DNA from: Arthrobacter_M sp030063245
GTDB taxonomy: Bacteria; Actinomycetota; Actinomycetes; Actinomycetales; Micrococcaceae
NCBI RefSeq assembly: GCF_051131705.1
Contig: NZ_CP180316.1
Coordinates: 558,001-622,000, forward strand
Length of the DNA: 64,000 bases
Direction: 5' to 3'
Position 1 is the stretch's first letter, and the number at the start of each line of letters is the position of its first letter. Below, one piece after another: positions 27,275 to 36,017 of the stretch. A model generated the notes under the pieces. It worked only from the letters and a program-made list of their open reading frames with translations, had not been told where the DNA came from and did no database searches. The position numbers and the translations under genes were made by a program.

Positions 27275-28162
27275 GTGAACACACCTACCTTCCTTCCCCG
27301 CGACCAGCGATTGGCTGCCCCCGCGGTGCTGGCCACCGCCGCCCTGCTGCTTGCGGGTTGCTCTGCCGGATCAACGGCAGCTGATCCGGCGCCAACTTCC
27401 CAAAGTCCCGCTGCCCATATTCACGCCATCGCCGTGGGCCCGGCTTCGTCGGAAGTCTTGCTGGCCACCCACGATGGGCTGTATGACGCGAGCAAAAAAC
27501 AGCCGGTCAAGATCAGCGACACCATTGACCTGATGGGGTTCACGGCTACGGCGGATCCCGCCGTATTCTATGCCTCGGGCCACCCGGGCGCGGGATCGGC
27601 TTTGCCGGACCCCGTCGGACTCATCAAATCCGAAGACTCGGGTAAAACCTGGAATCCCGTCTCCCGGCAGGGTCAATCGGACTTCCACGCCCTGACTTCC
27701 ACCAAGTCAGGCCTGGTGGCCTTCGACGGGACCCTGCAGACCAGCGCCGACGGCGTCAACTGGACTCCGTCGCCGTCGTCCTTCGCTCCCGCAGCGCTGG
27801 CCGGCAGCCCCGCCAGCACCGTTGTCCTGGCCACCACGGAACAGGGCCTACAACGTTCCACCGACGGCGGAAAAACGTGGCAGCCGAATCCCGGGGCTCC
27901 GATTATGCAGTACGCGGCCTTTGCAACTGCTAAGGACAAAGCAACGACGGAGGCCGTGGGGGTCGCGCCGGACGGCACGGTGTACGCTTCCGCCGACGCC
28001 GGTCTGAGCTGGGTCCAAACCGGCCAAATCAGCGGCCAGGTGCAGGCGGTCACAGCAGTTGAGGGAGAAACGGGGAAGCCGCGGATCTGGGCCGCCACGA
28101 GTACCGGTGTTCAGGTCTCTAAGGATGGCGGAACGACTTTCAGCCCAGCGGATTCCAGCTAG
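27275..28162 (+). CDS. BNR-repeat lipoprotein (sortilin/sialidase-like beta-propeller)
   Basis: Lipoprotein of 295 residues. GTG at 27275 follows GGAG at 7 bases; the signal ends ALLLAGCSAG. Several BNR/Asp-box-like turns occur (SEDSGKTWNP, STDGGKTWQP, SADAGLSWVQ, SKDGGTTFSP), indicating a beta-propeller. Proteins of this kind are commonly annotated F510_1955-family glycosylhydrolase in copper islands, but no catalytic residues of a glycosidase are evident. Its role here is probably in the cell-envelope copper response. Confidence 0.85.
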   Translation: MNTPTFLPRDQRLAAPAVLATAALLLAGCSAGSTAADPAPTSQSPAAHIHAIAVGPASSEVLLATHDGLYDASKKQPVKISDTIDLMGFTATADPAVFYASGHPGAGSALPDPVGLIKSEDSGKTWNPVSRQGQSDFHALTSTKSGLVAFDGTLQTSADGVNWTPSPSSFAPAALAGSPASTVVLATTEQGLQRSTDGGKTWQPNPGAPIMQYAAFATAKDKATTEAVGVAPDGTVYASADAGLSWVQTGQISGQVQAVTAVEGETGKPRIWAATSTGVQVSKDGGTTFSPADSS

Positions 28163-28166
28163 CTCG

Positions 28167-28916
28167 ATGAATATCGGAGAGTTCTTCGCCAACTCGGTCA
28201 GCTCCGGAGCACTACAGATCGCCATGCCGCTGGCAATGATCGCAGGCATTGTGTCATTCATGTCCCCATGCATTTTGCCTCTCGTTCCGGGCTATCTGGG
28301 ATATGTTTCCGGGCTCACCGATCCAAGCCAACCAAAGAACAGACGCCGTGTCCTCGCCGGAGTCGCCCTGTTCGTTCTGGGTTTTGGAGCGGTCTTCACG
28401 CTCTACGGTGCGGCCTTCGGGACGGTCGGGTCGTGGCTCACCCGGTGGCAGGACCCGCTCATCCGGGTCCTCGGCGTCGTCGTGATCGTCATGGGCTTGG
28501 TGCTGATGGGTAAATTTTCCTGGTTCCAGCAGACCCGTAAACTCGCACTCACTCGCCGCACCGGCTTGGCGGGGGCACCGCTTCTCGGCATTGTTTTCGG
28601 CCTTGGCTGGACACCGTGCATGGGTCCTACCCTCAGCGCTGTCCTGACTCTCAGCGTGACCTCCGGGAACGCTTGGCGCGGTGCGTTGCTGGCCTTCGTT
28701 TATTGCCTGGGGCTGGGCATTCCGTTCGCCCTCGTCGCGATGGGGCTCGGCTGGGTCACGCGGATCCTCGGCTACGTCCGCAGGCACATTCGCGCAGTTA
28801 ATATCGCCGGCGCATCTATGCTCATTGCCCTCGGCCTGCTCATGGTGAGCGGCCTCTGGATGCAGTGGATCTACCAATTGCAGGGCCTCTCGGGGACCTT
28901 CGTCACCCCGGTCTGA
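28167..28916 (+). CDS. CcdA-family thiol-disulfide membrane protein
   Basis: Six-helix membrane protein of 249 residues that moves reducing equivalents across the membrane. The conserved cysteines are in MSPCILPLVPGYLGYVSG (helix 1, about residues 32-49) and GWTPCMGPTLS (helix 4, about 149-159), the CcdA/DsbD-beta pair. It starts 5 bases after the preceding stop. A partner thioredoxin-like protein (TlpA/CcsX) is not present in intact form nearby. It could keep periplasmic copper proteins reduced. Confidence 0.9.
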   Translation: MNIGEFFANSVSSGALQIAMPLAMIAGIVSFMSPCILPLVPGYLGYVSGLTDPSQPKNRRRVLAGVALFVLGFGAVFTLYGAAFGTVGSWLTRWQDPLIRVLGVVVIVMGLVLMGKFSWFQQTRKLALTRRTGLAGAPLLGIVFGLGWTPCMGPTLSAVLTLSVTSGNAWRGALLAFVYCLGLGIPFALVAMGLGWVTRILGYVRRHIRAVNIAGASMLIALGLLMVSGLWMQWIYQLQGLSGTFVTPV

Positions 28917-28954
28917 AATTCCCCAATCATCATCATTAGTAAGGAATGGTTATC

Positions 28955-30526
28955 ATGACCACTCAGGTCAACCGCCGCAGCTTCATTGGACTCTCCGTCG
29001 CAGCCACCGCGGCTGCAGCGCTCGCCGCGTGCACGGGCAATACAGCTCCCACCCAGACAACCGGCGCGGACGCACACCGGATCATGCCCGACAATCCGTT
29101 GATCGCCGAGTACGAGTCGCGCCGCACATCCACGGGTAAGACCGTGAGTGCACAGCTGACACCGGCGGCGCTCAGTACCAGTCTGGACGGCAAAGAGATC
29201 ACGACCTGGGGCTACAACGGAGCCCTAGTGGCACCACTGATCCGTGCGACCGTCGGAGACCTGCTGGAAGCAAAAGTCGCCAACGGGCTCACGGACGGCA
29301 CGACGGTGCACTGGCACGGCGTGGCTCTGCGGAACAACGACGACGGCGTCCAGAACGTCACGCAGCAACCCGTCGCCCCCGGTGCCGACTTCACCTATAA
29401 CTTCAGGCTGCCCCATCCGGGGACCTACTGGTACCACTCGCACGTGGAAATGCAGCGGGCCCGGGCGCTCTACGGCGCCCTGATCATCGAAGACCCCAAG
29501 GAGCCGCTGCAGTACAGCAGGGACTGGGTCATTGTGCTTGATGACTGGCTCGACGGCGTCACAGGCACGCCCGATGAGGTGCTGCAGGAGCTGTCCAAGG
29601 GCATGAGTATGGCCGGGATGTCCGGGATGTCCGGGGGGACGAGCACATCCGGGATGACCGGGGGCATGGGGCAGGGCGGGATGGATATGGGACACATGCT
29701 GATGGGGGCCCGCAGCGACTTCTTGGGAGGGGATGCCGGAGACGTGAAGTTTCCCTTCCACCTCTTCAACGGCAGGCCGCCTTCCCAGCCCGAAACGCTG
29801 ACAGCCAAGCCCGGAGAGGTCATCCGGCTGCGCATCATCAACGCCGCCGGGGACACCGCCTACCGCGTTGGTATCCCCGGGCAGAAACTCACACTCACGC
29901 ATGCCGACGGGTTCCCCGTCGCGCACCGGGACGTGGACGCCGTCGTGCTGGGCATGGGGGAGCGGATCGACGCACTCCTGACAGTCCGGGACGGAATCAC
30001 TCCTGTCCTGGCTCTGGCCGAGGGCAAGGGCCAGCTGACATACGGACTCGTTGCCACCGGCATCGGGACGCCGCCCGCGGCAGCGGACTTGCCCGCTCAA
30101 CTTGACGGCGTCGTCGTCGACGGTGGTCAGCTCAAGGCCGACCCATCCGTGACCCTGCCGACAAAAACACCGGACCGGGTCCACGAGCTGCATCTGACCG
30201 GCGGGATGGGCAAATACGACTGGGGAATCAACGGGAAACGCTTCGATATGGCTAAGCCGTTCGAGAGCACCTTCGACCTGAAAATCGGAGAGCGCGTCCA
30301 GGTGAAGTTCATCAACGACACGATGATGTGGCATCCCATGCACCTCCACGGCCATACATTCCAGGTGGGCGATGACGGTGCACGCAAGGACACCGTCATC
30401 GTCAGGCCCAAGCAGACCGTTACCGTCCAGTTCGACGCGGACAACCCGGGCCAATGGCTCACCCACTGCCACAATGCCTTCCATGCCGTACGCGGCATGA
30501 TGGGCGTCTTCTCCTACACCACCTAA
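28955..30526 (+). CDS. Multicopper oxidase (CueO-like) with Met-rich segment
   Basis: Exported cuprous oxidase of about 523 residues. The twin-arginine signal NRRSFIGLS is followed by a hydrophobic stretch ending LAACTGN, which could be a lipobox. All four copper motifs are present: HWHG, WYHSH, HPMHLHGHTF and HCHNAFH. Between the first pair and the rest lies a Met/Gly-rich loop (about residues 205-255), as in CueO, for Cu(I) capture. ATG at 28955 is chosen over 28946 since AAGGA would overlap the latter. Oxidises Cu(I) to Cu(II). Confidence 0.93.
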   Translation: MTTQVNRRSFIGLSVAATAAAALAACTGNTAPTQTTGADAHRIMPDNPLIAEYESRRTSTGKTVSAQLTPAALSTSLDGKEITTWGYNGALVAPLIRATVGDLLEAKVANGLTDGTTVHWHGVALRNNDDGVQNVTQQPVAPGADFTYNFRLPHPGTYWYHSHVEMQRARALYGALIIEDPKEPLQYSRDWVIVLDDWLDGVTGTPDEVLQELSKGMSMAGMSGMSGGTSTSGMTGGMGQGGMDMGHMLMGARSDFLGGDAGDVKFPFHLFNGRPPSQPETLTAKPGEVIRLRIINAAGDTAYRVGIPGQKLTLTHADGFPVAHRDVDAVVLGMGERIDALLTVRDGITPVLALAEGKGQLTYGLVATGIGTPPAAADLPAQLDGVVVDGGQLKADPSVTLPTKTPDRVHELHLTGGMGKYDWGINGKRFDMAKPFESTFDLKIGERVQVKFINDTMMWHPMHLHGHTFQVGDDGARKDTVIVRPKQTVTVQFDADNPGQWLTHCHNAFHAVRGMMGVFSYTT

Positions 30527-30539
30527 GACAGGCCGACCA

Positions 30540-31258
30540 TGAACCCAGCGGCAGCTTCTGAGCTGTTTTCCCCTCACCCACCATCGATGCCTTCCAGCTC
30601 GGCCCCCTGACGATTCGGTTCTATGCGCTGTGCATCCTCGCAGGGCGGCCTGGGTATCTGGGGAGCCGTGGCCCTGGGACTGCTCGGAGCGTACCTTGGC
30701 TGCCGCCGGCATAACGTGCCCTTTACTGCACTGATTGACTCGGCCGCCCCTGGCTTGCTGATCGCCCAAGGGCTGGGCAGGTGGGGCAACTGGTTCAACA
30801 ACGAACTCTATGGCGACCCGACGGCGCTGCCCTGGAAATTGCAGATCCATCAGATGGATTTTTCCACCGGCCGGGCGGCCACGGACGCGGCCGGGGCTCC
30901 CGTGGTGCTTGGCTACTTCCAGCCAACGTTCCTCTATGAGTCCCTTTGGTGTCTTGCGGCTGCTTCGTTGCTGATGTTTCTGGATAGGAGATACCGGCTT
31001 GGCGCGGGATCAGTATTTGCTCTTTATGTGGTCTTCTACACATCCGGAGGGTTCATCTTCGAATTACTCCGTTCCGACTACGCCAACACCATCCTTGGGC
31101 TGCGCGTCAATACCTGGGTTTCCGGTTTACTCCTGCTGGCCGGTCTCGCCGGCTTCCTGCTTTTACGTCGAAGGGACCGCTCAACAGCCCAGCTCGACAG
31201 TCCGGACACTGAACCGATTGCGGACACCGTTACATCGGCGGATGGAACTACCAAATGA
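30540..31258 (+). pseudogene. lgt: Prolipoprotein diacylglyceryl transferase with internal deletion
   Basis: Remnant of a membrane enzyme that attaches diacylglycerol to prelipoprotein cysteines. An ATG at 30540 opens the frame, a frameshift near 30570 leads to TIDAFQLGPLTIRFYALCI, the normal first helix of actinobacterial Lgt, and the sequence then jumps at about 30640 to GGLGIWGAVALGLLGAYLG in another frame. About 60-70 residues, the second helix and adjoining loop, are missing. The rest (QGLGRWGNWFNNELYG through to the tail) is continuous. It probably is non-functional; a full lgt is expected elsewhere. Confidence 0.8.
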
Positions 31259-31330
31259 GCAACGAGGAAAAGACAACAGGCGCCGGGTGCTTATCGGAGG
31301 GGCACTATCGGGCTGGGCCTTGCGTCCCGC
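31255..31330 (+). pseudogene. Remnant of an exported-protein gene start
   Basis: ATG at 31255 overlaps the lgt TGA (ATGA), as expected for the next gene of an operon, and reads MSNEEKTTG. A frame shift in the GGAAAAGACAAC stretch would give NRRRVLIGGALSGWAL, an Arg-rich signal-peptide-like start. Neither frame continues into recognisable protein. The missing TlpA-like partner of CcdA is one candidate for what stood here, but this is only a guess. Confidence 0.4.
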
Positions 31331-31850
31331 AATGGGATCCGACGATGGCGGCAACGGCTACGCAGACTGTCGCCATGGCGGGCCTACGCACGCTACCTCT
31401 GTGGAGGGCAGCCTCGAAGTCGTCATGCTTTGGTGCTGCTGCGGCTGGACGACTTATAGCCGAATGCGGGCCGGGGCGCTTCGGATGCCGAGCGCTGGGC
31501 CAAAAATTCCTGCGCCATGTTTTGTCGCGTTGATCGAGGTAGTCGTCAATGAGGTCATAATCGTCTTTTTCGTCGGCACCGGTGAGCCCGTCGACGCGAT
31601 CCAATCGACCGGACTCCGGGGCTGAGCCTTGAGTCGCTGCGCGCGCGGATATGGATCGTTCCATGGGCTTCACGCTATCCGGCGTGCCCTAAGCGGAGGC
31701 TGAGAGAGCCTTGGCGCCGGGTGGCCTAGCGCTCACGCTCACGCCGGCAACCGAGGTCAGCGGCACCTGGCCGGCTTAGCCGAGCGCAAAACGCATGGCT
31801 ATCAGCGGACGGCTTTGCCGCCGTCGCCCGCTGGTCTCTCCCGACTTGGC
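31331..31850. other. 520-base stretch without a supportable gene
   Basis: Both strands have open frames, including one on the minus strand from 31673 to 31305 with a central charged block (DDYDLIDDYLDQRDKTWR), but composition and codon use do not look like a conserved gene and I recognise no domain. It is probably decayed accessory DNA between the copper genes and the esterase operon. Confidence 0.5.
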
Positions 31851-33167
31851 CTAAGGAACAACGCCGTAGCGTTGCATGAGCCAGTCGAGGTTATTCGCTA
31901 GTCCGGCGCGCCAGGCCTGCCAGGTATGGGAACCGGGCACGGTTTGGAGCGTGACATTCATACCCGTTGCCTTCGCCGCGGCATAGACCTGCTCGCCTTG
32001 GGGCTTGTAGAAGCTGTCCGCGGCGCCGACGGTGATGAGGCCGGCGGTGTCGGGGAAGTTGCCCGTTTTGAGCACGTCCAACGGATTTTGCCGGGCAAAT
32101 GCGGCGGCGTCGCCGTTGAAGTAGCCGTTGATCAGGGCCTGCTGTCCGGCGGGGATGGTGGGCGCGTTCTCACCGGAGATGTCGATGAAGGTGGGAAAGA
32201 CGGCCGGGAAGTTCACGGCGAGTTGCAGGGCGCAGGTCCCGCCGTAGGAGAAGCCGGCGACGGCCCAGTTCCGGGCCGATCCGTGGCCGGCGTCGAGGGT
32301 GCTTTTAATCCAGCCGGGCACATCGGCGGCGAGGTACGTCGCGGCTTTGCCATGGCTGGTGTCCATGCACAGCGTGGGCTCGGCTACGCTGCCCTGGTTG
32401 GCGTCGGGCATGACAATAATCGGGGCCAGACCCTTGTGCGCGGCGGCGTAGGCGTCCATCAGCTCCGGCAGCTGTCCACCGGCAATCCAGTCCATGGAAC
32501 CGCCGGGCACGCCGTGCAGGAGAACGAGTACGGGCACGACGGCGCGCGGGCTGGCGAGATAGGCCGGGGGCAGCCACACGAATCCTCCGCCCGGTTTGAC
32601 CCCTGACACGGTTCCCGGAATCGTCGTTTGGGCGACTGTGCCATGGGTGGGCATGTCCGGCGGCGGGTTCCAGGAGGCTTCGGTTGTCAGCGCGGTTGGG
32701 GTGACGACCGGTCCTGGCGCTGGTGCCGCCGGGGTGGTGGGCAGGGCCTGGATCTGCACCCCGGTTCCGGTCAGCGTCCCCAGTGTGGGGTAGTTGCCGT
32801 AGTAGGCGTTGACGTTCACTGCTGCGGCCAACAGGACCAAGGGTACGGCCACGGCGGTGGCCAGCCGGGCGGGGATCCGTCGCCCACGCAGGAACCGCGG
32901 GGCGGCCAGGGCCAGTGCGAGCAGGGACAGGCCGATGGGGACGTAAAGCTGCAGCGGCTGCGGGGCGCCCCAGACATTCCAGACCCGTTCGGTGACAAAC
33001 CACACCGCGGCGGTGACGGTCAGCGCCGCGGCCACGGCGAGGGGCACGGTGATTAGTACGTACCGTTTGCCGACCAGCAGCAGCCACAGCAGCGCGGCGA
33101 CGCCCAACGTCGTAAAAACCGCCCAAACCGGTCCGCTGATCAGGGCGAGCTTTGACAGATCGCTCAT
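31851..33167 (-). CDS. Membrane-anchored putative esterase (antigen 85/esterase D-like)
   Basis: Alpha/beta-hydrolase of 438 residues. The first ~125 residues contain four hydrophobic helices, followed by an extracytoplasmic esterase domain (PF00756-like): VPVLVLLHGVPG is the oxyanion strand, VAGFSYGGTCAL carries the nucleophile Ser (GxSxG) and GSHTWQAWR near the C-terminus the catalytic His. ATG at 33167 overlaps the stop of the upstream DUF2156 gene by four bases. Similar proteins are mycolyl-transferase relatives in mycobacteria, but mycolate transfer is not implied here. Confidence 0.87.
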   Translation of the reverse strand: MSDLSKLALISGPVWAVFTTLGVAALLWLLLVGKRYVLITVPLAVAAALTVTAAVWFVTERVWNVWGAPQPLQLYVPIGLSLLALALAAPRFLRGRRIPARLATAVAVPLVLLAAAVNVNAYYGNYPTLGTLTGTGVQIQALPTTPAAPAPGPVVTPTALTTEASWNPPPDMPTHGTVAQTTIPGTVSGVKPGGGFVWLPPAYLASPRAVVPVLVLLHGVPGGSMDWIAGGQLPELMDAYAAAHKGLAPIIVMPDANQGSVAEPTLCMDTSHGKAATYLAADVPGWIKSTLDAGHGSARNWAVAGFSYGGTCALQLAVNFPAVFPTFIDISGENAPTIPAGQQALINGYFNGDAAAFARQNPLDVLKTGNFPDTAGLITVGAADSFYKPQGEQVYAAAKATGMNVTLQTVPGSHTWQAWRAGLANNLDWLMQRYGVVP

Positions 33168-35773
33168 CGACGTGTCCTTTGCGATACCAGGTGGAGGACG
33201 TCCCCGAGGGAAGCGTCCGGGACGTAGGCTTTGGCGATGGCCTGGCCGATCGCCGGCAGGGCGGCCGGATCGGGGTAACACATATACAAGGGTACGTAGC
33301 GTGGATGGAACTTTGACTTGAAGGCAAACAGGGACCGGAATCCGTACACCGGTTCCAGCGTGCGGCCCAGCCAGTCCAGCACCCGTTCCAGGGACCCCGG
33401 CGGCGGTCTCTCGCCGACCCCGCCGACCCCGTCGGCCGCATCGCGTCCGGCGCCTGCACCGGTTACGACTCCGGAATCCGTGTCCTGGCTGGCGGAGACG
33501 GATTTTGCCAGCGGTGCACCGGAAAGGCTCACTGTAGTGTAGCCCTCGGCTTGGAAGTCCAGGGCGGCTTGGGCGATGAGGACTTCGATGCTGTTTTTGA
33601 AGCCGGTGGACCGCCGGCGCATGAAGTCCAAGGTCCAGCCGGTGATTGCCCCGTTGATGTAGGCGGGCAACCAGGACGCGACGGCGTGCACGGTCCGGTC
33701 ACCGTCGATGACGAGCAGGCATCTGACTTCGTCGTCGTTGAGTTCCTCGAGGCCGCCAAGAGTGAACCCCATTTCGGGAAGTTTTTTGTCTGCGACCCAT
33801 TCTTCGGAAATGCTTCTGATCTGGTCCACGATCGCCAGCGGCGCCGTCGGGTAGCGGATCCATTCGGTGTGGACGCCCTCGCGCGCGGCCTTGTTCAGGG
33901 CGGTACGAATGTCCTGAAATTTTTTCCCGGTGAATACCAACGCACCCAGATCCAATACTGTTTCCTCGGCGATCTGCACGCTCTGCCATGATTGAGCCGC
34001 CGCGGCATCGCGGTGAGCCGAGGTGACGGAGTACAGGCACGGGGTCCAGCCCATCGCCGCGCAATGCTCGGAAAACTCGCGCAGGATCCGCTGGCGCTCC
34101 GGGGCCGCACTGATCGGGTCGCCCGTGGTCAGGGCGATACCGGCCAGCACACGGTAGGGCACATACCCGGTTCCGTCGGCGGAGAACCAGTATGAGTTGC
34201 CCGGCCACAAACCCATCCAGCCGATGGCGCCGCCGTCGTTCGCTTTCAGCAGGACGCGGGCACGTTCCCGGCCGGTCTGCGCGCCGTGGTCGCTTCGGAG
34301 GCGAAAGGAGGCGAGCAGCTGGGCCGACGCGACTGCCCAGAACAGGACGCCGGTCCATTCGTAGAGCACGTCGGCCGCTGGTCCGTTGGGCAGGAAATCC
34401 GGGAACAGCTGCAGCGTCACTCCGACGGGGGCCAGCCGTTGCGGGAAATCGCTGATCAGCCGCCCAGGATCGGACGCCGGGCTGAACTGTCCGGCCACGA
34501 TCAGCCCGCCTCCGAGATAGACTGCCGCGGCACCAGCCGCGGTGAGCGCAACCTTCCCTGCCAAAGCCCGGTACTGCTTTGCGGGCGCGACGAGGGGAAA
34601 CAGCCGTCGCGTCATCAGCAGGAGGACGACGACGGCGGCCGGCTCCAGGACCGGGATTACCAGATCAGCTATAAAGGGCGCGCTCCCGGCGGCCTGCGTG
34701 GCTTCGCCCACATCACGGCCGTGGCGCAGGGAGGTGAAGGAGACGACGGCGAGCCCCATCAGCCCAAGCTGCAGCAGCAGCGTACCCCACCAGGCAAACC
34801 GGCGGCCCAGCCGGAGCCCGTAACAAAACACCAGCAGCAGCAGTGAGGGCACACATGCCATGATGACTGATCCAATCCCGGAGCGAAGCTGGAGCTGGGC
34901 CACGGCGCACTCGCGGGCAGTCGCAGCGGTTTGGCATATCGCCCGGATGGCCGTCGGATCGGTGTCCTGTACTCCGGTGAAAAGTTCCCCCAGCACGGCG
35001 AAGGGGCCGTTCGCGTTGGCGGATACGGCTGCCAGCGGGGGACCAGCAGCCGCTGCGGCGCAGATCAGCGCGATTAGGATCCTGCTCTCCCGGATCGACG
35101 CGGACGGCACGGCCCGCGCGTGCGGGGTGCGGTAGCGGAGCCTGCCCGCGAGATAACCGGCTACTGCTGCGGCGAGCAGCATAATGGTGACCATGGCACC
35201 GTTGAAAAGGACCATGGTGCTGAGCAGGATGAATCCGCTCAGCCGCCAGCGCCGCCGCCACATGGTGTCCAGGGATGCGGTCGATGCCATGGCGGCCCCG
35301 ACCACGGCCAGGGACGGGCCGCCGAATCCGGCCGTGGCCAAGACGGAGGCCCAGTCCGGGAAAGCGAATGCAACGACACCGGCCATGGCGAAGCCGCCGA
35401 GGACTCCGACGAGGTGGCCGGACACCATAGCCACCGCGTAGTGTGCCGTGCCCAACTGCCGTTCGGCGAATATTCCCAGCCCGAGCAACGCTGCAGTTGT
35501 CCAGAGGTAGGTGCTCAAGTCCGGAGCCCACAGTAGAGACAGCACCACAGACCAGGGATGGGAACCGGTGGTGGAAGGATTGGCCAGCACCGCATCGGCG
35601 AGGTGACCGTGCGGTCCGCGGACGATGCTTGTGGTCCCCAGCGCTACCGCCCACATCATGACCAGCAAAGCGAATGTCAGCGGGGCGTGGCGGATCCCAT
35701 CCGCGGCCATGTCCCCGATCCACTGCCAGACGCGCCGCGCGGCAGCAAGGCGCGGGTGCATGGTCTGTAGCAC
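33164..35773 (-). CDS. Rhomboid-like/DUF2156 membrane protein (MprF/LysX-like acyltransferase fold)
   Basis: Large membrane protein of about 869 residues. The N-terminal ~200 residues form a rhomboid-like helical bundle, although a Ser-His protease pair (GxSG) is not evident; more helices follow to about 490; the C-terminal ~350 residues are a DUF2156 domain (GWMGLWPGNSYWFS, YVPYRVLAGIALTTGDP, the tandem-GNAT fold of MprF/LPG synthases). The start is GTG at 35773 behind GGGGGAGG. Members add amino acids to phosphatidylglycerol or act on related lipids, so envelope modification is likely. It is coupled to the esterase gene. Confidence 0.83.
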   Translation of the reverse strand: MLQTMHPRLAAARRVWQWIGDMAADGIRHAPLTFALLVMMWAVALGTTSIVRGPHGHLADAVLANPSTTGSHPWSVVLSLLWAPDLSTYLWTTAALLGLGIFAERQLGTAHYAVAMVSGHLVGVLGGFAMAGVVAFAFPDWASVLATAGFGGPSLAVVGAAMASTASLDTMWRRRWRLSGFILLSTMVLFNGAMVTIMLLAAAVAGYLAGRLRYRTPHARAVPSASIRESRILIALICAAAAAGPPLAAVSANANGPFAVLGELFTGVQDTDPTAIRAICQTAATARECAVAQLQLRSGIGSVIMACVPSLLLLVFCYGLRLGRRFAWWGTLLLQLGLMGLAVVSFTSLRHGRDVGEATQAAGSAPFIADLVIPVLEPAAVVVLLLMTRRLFPLVAPAKQYRALAGKVALTAAGAAAVYLGGGLIVAGQFSPASDPGRLISDFPQRLAPVGVTLQLFPDFLPNGPAADVLYEWTGVLFWAVASAQLLASFRLRSDHGAQTGRERARVLLKANDGGAIGWMGLWPGNSYWFSADGTGYVPYRVLAGIALTTGDPISAAPERQRILREFSEHCAAMGWTPCLYSVTSAHRDAAAAQSWQSVQIAEETVLDLGALVFTGKKFQDIRTALNKAAREGVHTEWIRYPTAPLAIVDQIRSISEEWVADKKLPEMGFTLGGLEELNDDEVRCLLVIDGDRTVHAVASWLPAYINGAITGWTLDFMRRRSTGFKNSIEVLIAQAALDFQAEGYTTVSLSGAPLAKSVSASQDTDSGVVTGAGAGRDAADGVGGVGERPPPGSLERVLDWLGRTLEPVYGFRSLFAFKSKFHPRYVPLYMCYPDPAALPAIGQAIAKAYVPDASLGDVLHLVSQRTRR

Positions 35774-36017
35774 GGTCTGTCCTCCCCCTAAATCGCGATA
35801 AATCGCGGAACATCTGTCATGTCGGCTGCGGCTATCACAACTATGCGGGACAGCCTCTCGGACGCTACCACCGTTCTCGCCGCCGGCTTCGTCACGCCGC
35901 AATGATGCGGTACCGAACCCTCCCTTTCGAGTCTCCGCCATGGTTCCTAAGGGAAGGCTGAGACACCGGGAACGAGCAGGACGGTCGAGCGGCGCGTTCA
36001 AACCGGCGAGGCCGATT
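35774..36017. promoter_or_regulatory. Intergenic region with AAATCGCG direct repeats
   Basis: The 244 bases between the nuoN 3' end and the DUF2156 start hold two AAATCGCG copies in tandem at about 35792-35808, separated by AT, close to the ribosome-binding site of the DUF2156 gene. I see no clear promoter consensus. The repeat could be a regulator site or incidental. Confidence 0.3.

Noticed and set aside
31305..31673. Minus-strand open frame of 122 codons
   Set aside because: Codon use and composition are unlike neighbouring genes and no domain is visible; treated as noncoding remnant.
22100..31850. Prophage or integrative conjugative element
   Set aside because: Only one IS transposase is seen; there is no integrase, phage structural gene, relaxase or attachment repeat.
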